From NCBI RefSeq assembly GCF_002355595.1, contig NZ_AP017422.1, forward strand, positions 4,154,001-4,218,000: a stretch of DNA of 64,000 nucleotides. Reading direction: 5' to 3'. Positions 50,623 to 58,640 of this stretch are shown here, piece after piece. Below the pieces are notes generated by a model. It saw nothing but the letters and a program-made list of their open reading frames with translations. It made no database searches and was not told the origin of the DNA. Made by a program: the position numbers and the translations under genes. Source of the stretch: Filimonas lacunae. GTDB lineage: Bacteria > Bacteroidota > Bacteroidia > Chitinophagales > Chitinophagaceae. Position 1 is the first letter of the stretch. Each line of letters starts with the position of its first letter.

Positions 50623-50844
50623 TTACAACAAACGCTCCTGCATGGCCTTATGTAGCATACCTGCGGTGTTTTGCGCATCCAATTTTCGCCGGATATTAGC
50701 CCGGTGATTTTCTACAGTACGCCTGCTCACAAACAATTGAGCAGCAATCTTGTCGGAGGTTAGTCCTAAAGCCACCAGCCTTAATATTTCGCTTTCGCGA
50801 CGCGACAAACGCTGCTGCCTGTTATATACCTGTATATCCATCAT
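50623..50844 (-). CDS. Stand-alone LuxR-type HTH protein
   Basis: 73 residues. Only a GerE/LuxR DNA-binding domain: RRESEILRLVALGLTSDKIA and SRRTVENHRANIRRKL. No receiver or ligand domain. It might act by binding DNA constitutively or by partnering another protein. It lies between the ThuA gene and the T9SS genes on the same strand. Confidence 0.85.
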   Translation of the reverse strand: MMDIQVYNRQQRLSRRESEILRLVALGLTSDKIAAQLFVSRRTVENHRANIRRKLDAQNTAGMLHKAMQERLL

Positions 50845-50889
50845 ACCAGCATAATTTTACACAACGGTATGCGCCAGAGCGCATGCCGT

Positions 50890-53631
50890 TTATTGAATAA
50901 TAGTGACAGCCCCGGTTATTTTACCGGTAGCGCCGCCTGTTTCTATGATATAATAATAAGTACCGGGTGGCAATGCCTTTCCGTTTACGCGGCCATTCCA
51001 GGGAGCACTATACCCTTTGCTACTGAACACTTTTGCCCCCCAGCGGTTAAACACCTGCACGGTTACATCTGTATACCTGTCCAGGAATAGAATATCCCAG
51101 TAATCATGCACGCCATCCCCATTAGGAGAAAACACATTAGGCACTACAGGCGCCACCGGTGCGGGCGCCACCCTCACCTCCTGAACCGCTTCGCCACTGC
51201 AACCATATACTGTAACAGCGTTCACCGCCACCTGGTACACGCCTTCTGCATGATAGGTATGTTTTACAGAAGCAGTGCCGCTGGCAGAGCCGCCATCCCC
51301 AAAATCCCAGGCATACCCGCTTACTGCCACATTAGAGGTAGCGGTAAACGTCACATTCCCATCGGGCAGGTATACCAGTGAAGGCGTAATGCTGAACACC
51401 GGTTTATCCTGTATCTCTACGGTAGTATCCCAGTTGCTTTTACAGCCATTGGCGGTTTGTAATTGCAGCGATGCTTTATAACTTCCTGCTTTAGCATATA
51501 CATGCGTTTGCGGGTCATTAGCAGTGATAGTATTTACTGCACCATCACCAAAACTCCAGGTGCTTTGTGTAACCGTATAACCATCAGGCACGGTGCTAAT
51601 GCCGGTAAATACTGCCGGTTCTTTTACACAGGCAGGCGTGTAACTAAACCTGGCCTGCAATGCAGCATCTACCACTATTATCTTTTCTACGGTAGCAGAA
51701 TGACAACCAATATCGTTCACCGTGTATTCACCTACCATGTAGGTACCTGGTTGAGGATAAGTGTACCGGGGATGCTGCACAGCAGCAACGCTTCCATCTC
51801 CCAGCCGCCACCGCCAGGCCGTATCCGTGCTGCCACCCTGTGTGCCGGTGTAGGTAAATTGCCATTGCTGTGTATTACAGATATCGGTAGCGTAGGTAAA
51901 GTCTGCCACAGGCGGCTCTATAATAGTAATATCATAGGTCATTTCCTGCGATCCGCCACAGCCATCCGTGGTAGGATTCACAGCTGCAATACCGGCCGTA
52001 TAAGTTCCTGTGGCGGCGATAGTGACCCCACCCGGCATTTTATACCGGTACAGGGTTTTACCATCCATAACAGACTTGCTATCCGGCACCGGCTGCAACG
52101 TAACCACATCTGGCTGAATACCCGGCAGCTTCCAGGTAATTTGCAAAGGCTGATAAGGAAAGGTCATGTATACATCAAAAGGAATACCCTTACAGGCAGC
52201 AAGCCGGTTGGCAATACCTTCCTGGTTAGCCACCTGTAAAAACTGGTAACGGTCTTTTACATACGACCCGGCCGAGTAAGCATAACTTTCGGCCTTACCC
52301 ATGCCATAGGCAATGGCATTGAAACCCGTATCGGCCGTAAGCCGGTACGCCGTTTGCGAAAGCGATAACGACTCGGTAAGCCAGCTATACCCATTAGCAG
52401 GCACCATCGGTGCAAACTTCTTTTGCGGTAGCTGGCCGTTAATACGAAACGAACCCGTAGCCACAGTAGGCATGTACACATTGATATACTTAGCCGTGAT
52501 ACTTTCGAGGTTGGAAGAAAATAACGAAATATCTTTTATATTTTGCTCTACCGGGTTCAGCAATACCATATCCGGATCGCCCAGACTGCTTTCTGTGTTG
52601 CCGGCGCAATACGCCATCATCATATACTCCGCTACCGCTATTGGCTTCTTGGCTTTGATAGCCACCGGCATAGTTAAGGGGAAGGGGTTAGGGTCGTTTA
52701 ACGGAAAATATTCTCCTTCGTTCAGCACCAGTGTAATACCGCCAAAATCAATCTCCGTATTATCTTCACAGGCCATCACACGCGGGTGGAAACCTTTGGG
52801 GTTATCAGCAAAGGGAATCAGCGCATACTCCTTGCCCCAACTGTTTACCGGGTAACACTGCTGCAACAACGGATCGAAAGAATAATACCAATCACTTACA
52901 TTCGTGCATTCATAGCTTTTAATAGCAACGGCCGAACTGCCCGAAAACACGGCAATTCTTTTACAACCTTCTGTGCCGGTGGCAGATACCGACTCAATGA
53001 TACTACCTGTTAAATCATCCCTGTTCTGAATTTGCAACACATCCCCTGCATGTGGCAGGTTTACAGTTACCGCACTGCCATTTAATATCCCATTAATGCG
53101 CAACTGGTAACGCACGGTAGTGGCATCCTCAGTAGCCACTACATTAAACTGCGAATAGGCATCCGACTTAAACCGCTGGTAAAAATTCATACTATAATAT
53201 TTTTTACCCAGCACGTTTGTAGGCAGCACCAGCATGGCTGCCGAACGCATAGCCGCGTACACGTGTGCAAACACCACTACCGGCGGCATCCCTTCATCTA
53301 CGGTGATATGAATACCCTTGGTCACCGGCCGGCCACTTTCGGCATTGGATATATTAGCCACACTATACGGTATGTCAATAGGCGCACTTACCTGGTTGGC
53401 ATTGACCGTAAAAGTGGTGGTATATCCATTCACCGTTATTTTCCCGGAAGAGTTTTCGCTGCTGGAAACAAATACACTCATCTGGGCAAGCGAATAATCA
53501 TCCACAGGTAAATGCGCCGGAAAGCACAACCAGAAATCTTTTCCTTTATTCGAATAATCCTGTGCAGCTACCGGCCTGAAAGCCGGTAACCACAACAGGA
53601 CACATACTATCACAACAATCCTTTTGTACAT
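50890..53631 (-). CDS. T9SS-secreted PKD protein with CHU_C gliding-motility tail
   Basis: 913 residues. Signal peptide LLWLPAFRPVAAQ; a large N-terminal region like IgGFc-binding domains (KDFWLCFPAHL, then ATEDATTVRYQL); several PKD domains (such as YAWDFGDGGSASG near 770) and the CHU_C/type B T9SS tail at the end (VVPNVFSPNGDGVHDYW, then LPPGTYYYIIETGG). It is secreted to the surface through the T9SS and may be released or attached there. Its gene follows porV by 6 bp. Confidence 0.9.
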   Translation of the reverse strand: MYKRIVVIVCVLLWLPAFRPVAAQDYSNKGKDFWLCFPAHLPVDDYSLAQMSVFVSSSENSSGKITVNGYTTTFTVNANQVSAPIDIPYSVANISNAESGRPVTKGIHITVDEGMPPVVVFAHVYAAMRSAAMLVLPTNVLGKKYYSMNFYQRFKSDAYSQFNVVATEDATTVRYQLRINGILNGSAVTVNLPHAGDVLQIQNRDDLTGSIIESVSATGTEGCKRIAVFSGSSAVAIKSYECTNVSDWYYSFDPLLQQCYPVNSWGKEYALIPFADNPKGFHPRVMACEDNTEIDFGGITLVLNEGEYFPLNDPNPFPLTMPVAIKAKKPIAVAEYMMMAYCAGNTESSLGDPDMVLLNPVEQNIKDISLFSSNLESITAKYINVYMPTVATGSFRINGQLPQKKFAPMVPANGYSWLTESLSLSQTAYRLTADTGFNAIAYGMGKAESYAYSAGSYVKDRYQFLQVANQEGIANRLAACKGIPFDVYMTFPYQPLQITWKLPGIQPDVVTLQPVPDSKSVMDGKTLYRYKMPGGVTIAATGTYTAGIAAVNPTTDGCGGSQEMTYDITIIEPPVADFTYATDICNTQQWQFTYTGTQGGSTDTAWRWRLGDGSVAAVQHPRYTYPQPGTYMVGEYTVNDIGCHSATVEKIIVVDAALQARFSYTPACVKEPAVFTGISTVPDGYTVTQSTWSFGDGAVNTITANDPQTHVYAKAGSYKASLQLQTANGCKSNWDTTVEIQDKPVFSITPSLVYLPDGNVTFTATSNVAVSGYAWDFGDGGSASGTASVKHTYHAEGVYQVAVNAVTVYGCSGEAVQEVRVAPAPVAPVVPNVFSPNGDGVHDYWDILFLDRYTDVTVQVFNRWGAKVFSSKGYSAPWNGRVNGKALPPGTYYYIIETGGATGKITGAVTIIQ

Positions 53632-53637
53632 GCTTGA

Positions 53638-54756
53638 TTATTTAGAAGCGGCAAAGCTGTAGGCCAGTCCCAGCCGTAACGTATTGGCTGCCGGCAAAGC
53701 ATTGCCACCATAGCCTTTAGCAGATAAAAAAGACACATCCAGTTGCATAGCCTGGTAATGCAGTCCTGCACCAAACGTAAGATGCATGCCATCATCCCCT
53801 GCCATGCGCCTGCTGCCATCGGCCAGTATCCCCCCTCTCAGAAACACGGTCTGGTTCCAGCCCCATTCCACACCTGCGCTGTATTGCAGGGTTTTCCAAC
53901 CAGCCGCGTTAAACGATTTTGTCCAGCTTTGCATCACACTTTCTTTTACATAGCCTGTTTTATCAGTTTCGTCATCCGCCACAGGTACTAACAGCTTATT
54001 CACTTCGGCAGTGAATGCTACGGTGTAAGCATCATCTGTAATCTGGTAGCCACCACCTATGCCCAGGTTGGCAGGTAATAAGCCGCCTGCATTGGCTTGT
54101 TGCGTATAGCTGATTTTAGTACCCAGGTTAGTAAGCGTTAAACCTCCCAGGAAGCCGCTACCCTGTGCATTGATTCCGTTGTAATACAAAGAAACATCGG
54201 CGCTGAAAGCACTGCCTGCTTTATAGGTGTCGCCATTAATAGCACCCGATGCGATAGAAGAACGTATATAACGCAAGGCCACACCAATGCCGAATTTATC
54301 CGAAAGCTTACGGGCATAACCCGCATCAATAGCCATGTCATAAGGTTTATGCGTGCCCAGCAGATCGCCGTTTTCATTGGCATACTGTGCAGTACCTATA
54401 TTAAAATAACGGATAGAACCACCTACTGCCGATTCGTTATCCAGCTGATAATAACCGGTAGCAGCAGCCAGGTATACACCATTACTCACCTTTTGCAGCC
54501 ATGGAGTATAAGAAGCGGCAACGACAGCTGGTTTAGCAGCAAAAGGTATTTTAGCCAGGTTGCGGTATACCGAATACGCATCGGCGGTAGTGGCAATGCC
54601 CGCATCACCTATCCCACTGCTTCTTACATCGGGCGATACACGTAAAAAAGGCACAGAGGTAGTAACCACCTGCTGGTTTTGTGCGCCGGCCCAGGTGCCG
54701 CCAGCCAGCAGTATCAATAATAAAGCAGTAATATTTTTGGTAATCATGTTATTCAT
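53638..54756 (-). CDS. porV: PorV-type T9SS outer-membrane protein
   Basis: 372 residues. Signal peptide ALLLILLAGGTWAGAQ; the family-typical VVTTSVPFLRVSPDVRSSGIGDAG follows, then a 14-strand-like barrel (as FadL/PorV). PorV escorts cargo with C-terminal sorting domains to the attachment complex. The Met at 54747 is an alternative start. It sits between two cargo genes on the same strand, spaced 20 and 6 bp, suggesting one operon. It may be an extra PorV dedicated to this locus. Confidence 0.85.
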   Translation of the reverse strand: MNNMITKNITALLLILLAGGTWAGAQNQQVVTTSVPFLRVSPDVRSSGIGDAGIATTADAYSVYRNLAKIPFAAKPAVVAASYTPWLQKVSNGVYLAAATGYYQLDNESAVGGSIRYFNIGTAQYANENGDLLGTHKPYDMAIDAGYARKLSDKFGIGVALRYIRSSIASGAINGDTYKAGSAFSADVSLYYNGINAQGSGFLGGLTLTNLGTKISYTQQANAGGLLPANLGIGGGYQITDDAYTVAFTAEVNKLLVPVADDETDKTGYVKESVMQSWTKSFNAAGWKTLQYSAGVEWGWNQTVFLRGGILADGSRRMAGDDGMHLTFGAGLHYQAMQLDVSFLSAKGYGGNALPAANTLRLGLAYSFAASK

Positions 54757-54776
54757 TTTTGCAGATAAAACAATAG

Positions 54777-56672
54777 TTAATTGCCCTTGATCATACGCAG
54801 TATCTGGGAAGATCCATCGTCGCTAAACACACGCACCAGGTACACGCCGGGTTGTAAAGCCCTGGTATCGAGGGTGGCTGCGTTTATATTGTTAAAACGT
54901 GCAGTAGTGATCAGCTTTCCGTCCAGGCTGATGATATTAATAAACACCTGGGGAATGATTTTGCTAAACTGCACTTTCACATGATCGTGAACCGGATTAG
55001 GCAACAACATTACCTGTTCGTTAGACAGGTTGGTGCCTACAGTAGCTGTAAAAGGCAGGGATACACTGGAACATCCATCACTATTGGTAACCACTACGGT
55101 GTAATTGCCGCTGGCAGCAGGCGTATATAAGGATGCATTGGCTCCGTTAATAGCCCCACCATTTACATACCATTGATTATTGATGGCACTGCTGCTTAAC
55201 AAGCCATTGGTTTGTTGCGTAATTACCGGTGTTTCCGGTTTATCAGCCACCTGCACCGCAAACGGCACACAGCTTTGTTCATCGGCACAACCACCGGTGG
55301 CACGTACATAATAGGTAGTGTTTACAGTAGGCATTACGGTGATGGAAGCCCCTGTACCTGCTGCCGTTCCGCCACAGAAACCGGTGTACCAGCTCCACTC
55401 CGCCGCATCATTCAATGCACCGCTGCCTATGCGCAATGTAGCCGCATCTCCCAGGCACACTTTACTTTTATCTGCGGTTATCGTGGGCACATCCGGCGCT
55501 TCACATAGTTTATACTGCATAATACGTCCCTGCCAGGTAGTAACATCGGCAAAGCCGGTATAGATCCAGTTTTTATAACGCAGCAATTCCACACATTTAT
55601 TACTGTTACCACCTGAAAAACCGGCATCACCTAACAGCACCCAGTCAGTGCCGTTAAAACGCATAGCCGATACTTTACCGCCATTACTGGCATCTGCAAA
55701 AGTGACTACGGGATTATTGGTGTTATCTACTATAATGCTACACATATGGTACACCACGTGTGTACTAAGAATACCTGTGGTAAAACCGGCATTACCCACT
55801 GTTACCCAGGCGCTGCCGTCGTACTTCATTACTGTAAGGCGGTTGCTGCGGGTGGCATCGGCAAAAACCACCCAGGGGTTACCTGACTTGTCTAAGGTCA
55901 TAGCGCCATTCAATGCAGAGGATGCCGTAAATCCATCAGTACCTACTATTTCCCAGGCAGTGCCGTTAAAGCGGCTAACACTGAGTTTATTGGTATTGGT
56001 TCCGTTGCCATAAGCTACCAGTGGTCTGCCCAAAGGGTCCACTGCAATATCATTGGCATTGACTGCACCCGACGTAAACCCGGGCGAACCTACACCCACC
56101 CAATCCGTACCGTTAAATTTCATTACCGAAAGCTTGCCGTTCATGCCTGTGGCATAATCGGTATAGGCTACATATAAAGTACCATCCGGAGCAAAGGCCA
56201 GCCGGCTGCGGGCGTTATCGTAATTAGCGGGCGAAAATCCTTCCTTCCCTACCAGCACCCAGTTAGTGCCGTTGAATTTTTTTACCACCAGTTTACTAAA
56301 AACACCACCATCGCGGTATACCACGTGCGGCACACCCGAAGGGGAAATAGCCATGTTGATGTAAATAGCCGCCCCTACCGAAAACCAGGGGGTGCCCAAT
56401 GTTTTCCACTCCGTTCCTTCCAGCCGTTTTACAATCACTTTGTAACTGTTGCCAATATCTTCCCCTGCCGAGTACAGGGTGCCCGTAGCAGTATCCATAG
56501 CAAGAACATGATAATCTACTCCCGCTGTAACCCCACTTCCATTGCCGGTAAAAGTAATTCCGTTGTTAACTCCTGTAGGCGTCCACTGGGCAGTGGCTAC
56601 CCCACCGGAAAAAATTGCAGCGAAAGCCAGCAGCCATGCTTTCTTCCTGCATTGCAGTGTAAACATTCTCAT
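54777..56672 (-). CDS. T9SS cargo protein with propeller-like repeats
   Basis: About 631 residues from the ATG at 56672; a frame from 56726 adds 18 residues that precede the signal peptide (KKAWLLAFAAIFSGGVATAQ) and is less likely. Roughly seven repeats of about 50 residues follow, each with a phrase like FNGTDWVGVGSPGFT and a V-F/V-A-DA or YAD strand, as in beta-propellers. Then come Ig-like segments (CADEQSCVPFAVQVADKP) and the type A T9SS sorting tail (LPNPVHDHVKVQFSK ... GVYLVRVFSDDGSSQ). It is first in the operon with porV. Confidence 0.85.
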   Translation of the reverse strand: MRMFTLQCRKKAWLLAFAAIFSGGVATAQWTPTGVNNGITFTGNGSGVTAGVDYHVLAMDTATGTLYSAGEDIGNSYKVIVKRLEGTEWKTLGTPWFSVGAAIYINMAISPSGVPHVVYRDGGVFSKLVVKKFNGTNWVLVGKEGFSPANYDNARSRLAFAPDGTLYVAYTDYATGMNGKLSVMKFNGTDWVGVGSPGFTSGAVNANDIAVDPLGRPLVAYGNGTNTNKLSVSRFNGTAWEIVGTDGFTASSALNGAMTLDKSGNPWVVFADATRSNRLTVMKYDGSAWVTVGNAGFTTGILSTHVVYHMCSIIVDNTNNPVVTFADASNGGKVSAMRFNGTDWVLLGDAGFSGGNSNKCVELLRYKNWIYTGFADVTTWQGRIMQYKLCEAPDVPTITADKSKVCLGDAATLRIGSGALNDAAEWSWYTGFCGGTAAGTGASITVMPTVNTTYYVRATGGCADEQSCVPFAVQVADKPETPVITQQTNGLLSSSAINNQWYVNGGAINGANASLYTPAASGNYTVVVTNSDGCSSVSLPFTATVGTNLSNEQVMLLPNPVHDHVKVQFSKIIPQVFINIISLDGKLITTARFNNINAATLDTRALQPGVYLVRVFSDDGSSQILRMIKGN

Positions 56673-56746
56673 AATCAGTGCCGTTTTAATTAGTTTGTAT
56701 TTGCAAACTATTGAAACCACCTGCACTTACCATAATTATAGCATAA

Positions 56747-56879
56747 CCTAAAAAGGGACATTGTAATAAATTCATTTACAGAAACTTACACCACCTTGTC
56801 CACGCTTTGTAGACAAACTATTTACCATGCTTTTCCCGCTAAAAGCCATAAATTGCGGCTATCTGCCCCTAAAAGGGTA
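56747..56879. promoter_or_regulatory. CCTAAAA(A)GGG boxes and TTGTC palindrome, T9SS/TPR divergent promoter
   Basis: CCTAAAAAGGG (56747-56757) and CCCCTAAAAGGG (56866-56877) lie close to each gene start. Between them TTGTC (56796-56800) and GACAA (56812-56816) form an imperfect palindrome. They fill the gap between the T9SS operon and the TPR-LuxR gene. Confidence 0.5.
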
Positions 56880-56884
56880 CGCTT

Positions 56885-58570
56885 ATGAGAGATTTTGTTG
56901 TATTATTTTTTTTGCTACTATGCCAGATAAACCTGCATGGTCAGGAAAGGGACAGCCTTTCCCATCTGCGCCAGGAAGATAAAATACCCTATGTAAACCG
57001 GTTATATTACCGCCATTTTACCAACGCCCCCATTGCTGCGGCACAGCAACAATACCGGCTAATGACGCAAAACGCACCGGACCCGGATACCCGCGCTGCT
57101 GCCTGGGCTTTTATGGGAAAATACTATACCGGGCACAATCAAACCGACAGTGCCGTTGTCTGCTACCAGCAAGCCTGGCAACTGGCCAATGAACAGAAGC
57201 TGACTTATATGCAACCATCCCTACTGCACCTGCTGGGTATTTCTTATTACAAGCAGGACCAGTATGCCGCAGGCCTGGAAAGGCTGATTAAAGCCAATAC
57301 CCAGATGAACCAGGCAGGCATCAGCCATTTTCCCGACATGGCCGCCTATCTCTACGACCTCGGTTATGCCTTTGCCTATTATTATGAAGATTTTGACACC
57401 GCGCAGCATTATATACGTACCGCCCTGCAATACACTATGCCCGATTACGAAACCGCTATCCTTACGCATAATATGATGGGATTACTATACCGCTCCAGCT
57501 GCTGTATGGACACTTCTTACTATTATTTTTACAAAGCATTGCAACTGGCAGAAGCCAGCCACGACACCTTGCTTATTGGTGATGTTTCCGGCAATATCGG
57601 CTACAACCATCTACTGCAACACAAATACGATTCGGCTAAAATACTCACCCTCAAAGACTACCAGCTAAGCATGCTCACCGGCAATTATAAAAGCGCCTGC
57701 ATGCTACTGCCGGTACTGGCCCGTATATCATTGATTCAGCACGATATACCCGGCACGATGCAATACCTGCAACAAACCCAGGTGATATTAAAAAACAACC
57801 GGAAAGAGCTGACCCTGAAAGCTATTTATACTATCTGCAATTATATGTATGAAGTGAAAGCAGATGTATACCGGCAGCAAAACAACCTGCCTGCTTTGGT
57901 AAAAGCCCAGGATTCGCTGCTGCTATACCACGACAGTCTTTTTCTAACGAAAGAATCCCGTCAGCAGGCGCACATACAAATTAACCTGATTAAAGAAAGC
58001 AGCCAGTACCAGGTGCAGCTGTTGCGCAGTGAAGAAAAGCGGAACATATTACTGCGTAACACCCTTATTGTTATTTGCCTGCTGGTAATAGTAGTGGCTA
58101 TACAAGCACTGTACCGTTTAAAACGCGTGAATGCCAGCAACGAAGCCCTGCTGGTAGATTATGCCAACACACTGGTAGAGAAGAACCAACTGATAGAACA
58201 GTTTAAAGCCGAGATGCAGCAGCTGAAAAACCAGCCGGATTATATTGAACACGAAATTGAAGACATATTTAAAACATTACGCAACCAAACCATTCTTACC
58301 GAAGACGACTGGCAACAGTTTAAGCTACTGTTTGAAAGAGTATATAAAAATTTCTTCTCTAACATTACAGAGAAACTGCCCGACATAACCCAGGCCGAAA
58401 TACGACTGCTGGCTTTAACCAAGCTGGGCCTGAGCACCAAAGAAATGGCCGCCATGCAGGGCATTTCTCCCGAATCTATCCGCAAAGCCAGGTACCGCCT
58501 GCGCAAGAAGCTGGAAGAAAAAGCACGGGTAGAAAAGGATATTGCGTTTAATATGTTGAAAAATATGTAG
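56885..58570 (+). CDS. TPR membrane regulator with LuxR-like HTH
   Basis: 561 residues. Signal peptide-like start (FFLLLCQINLHGQ); several TPRs from about 70 to 330 (RAAAWAFMGKYYTGH, LLHLLGISYYKQDQYAAGLE); a transmembrane helix near 398-415 (LIVICLLVIVVAIQAL); a coiled segment; and a C-terminal HTH of the LuxR kind (LTKLGLSTKEMAAMQGISP, ESIRKARYRLRKKL). The layout suggests a periplasmic TPR sensor with a cytosolic DNA-binding part. It is divergent from the T9SS operon and is its likely regulator. Confidence 0.85.
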   Translation: MRDFVVLFFLLLCQINLHGQERDSLSHLRQEDKIPYVNRLYYRHFTNAPIAAAQQQYRLMTQNAPDPDTRAAAWAFMGKYYTGHNQTDSAVVCYQQAWQLANEQKLTYMQPSLLHLLGISYYKQDQYAAGLERLIKANTQMNQAGISHFPDMAAYLYDLGYAFAYYYEDFDTAQHYIRTALQYTMPDYETAILTHNMMGLLYRSSCCMDTSYYYFYKALQLAEASHDTLLIGDVSGNIGYNHLLQHKYDSAKILTLKDYQLSMLTGNYKSACMLLPVLARISLIQHDIPGTMQYLQQTQVILKNNRKELTLKAIYTICNYMYEVKADVYRQQNNLPALVKAQDSLLLYHDSLFLTKESRQQAHIQINLIKESSQYQVQLLRSEEKRNILLRNTLIVICLLVIVVAIQALYRLKRVNASNEALLVDYANTLVEKNQLIEQFKAEMQQLKNQPDYIEHEIEDIFKTLRNQTILTEDDWQQFKLLFERVYKNFFSNITEKLPDITQAEIRLLALTKLGLSTKEMAAMQGISPESIRKARYRLRKKLEEKARVEKDIAFNMLKNM

Positions 58571-58589
58571 GTAAAAGTAATAACACAAA

Positions 58590-58618
58590 CACGTCGCCAC
58601 TGTTGTAATGGCGACGTG
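58590..58618. terminator. Hairpin between TPR regulator and GH3 genes
   Basis: CACGTCGCCA (58590-58599) pairs perfectly with TGGCGACGTG (58609-58618), 9-base loop. No T-run on either strand; termination is presumed from position between converging genes. Confidence 0.5.
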
Positions 58619-58640
58619 CACTATAGTAATTTACCTATAT

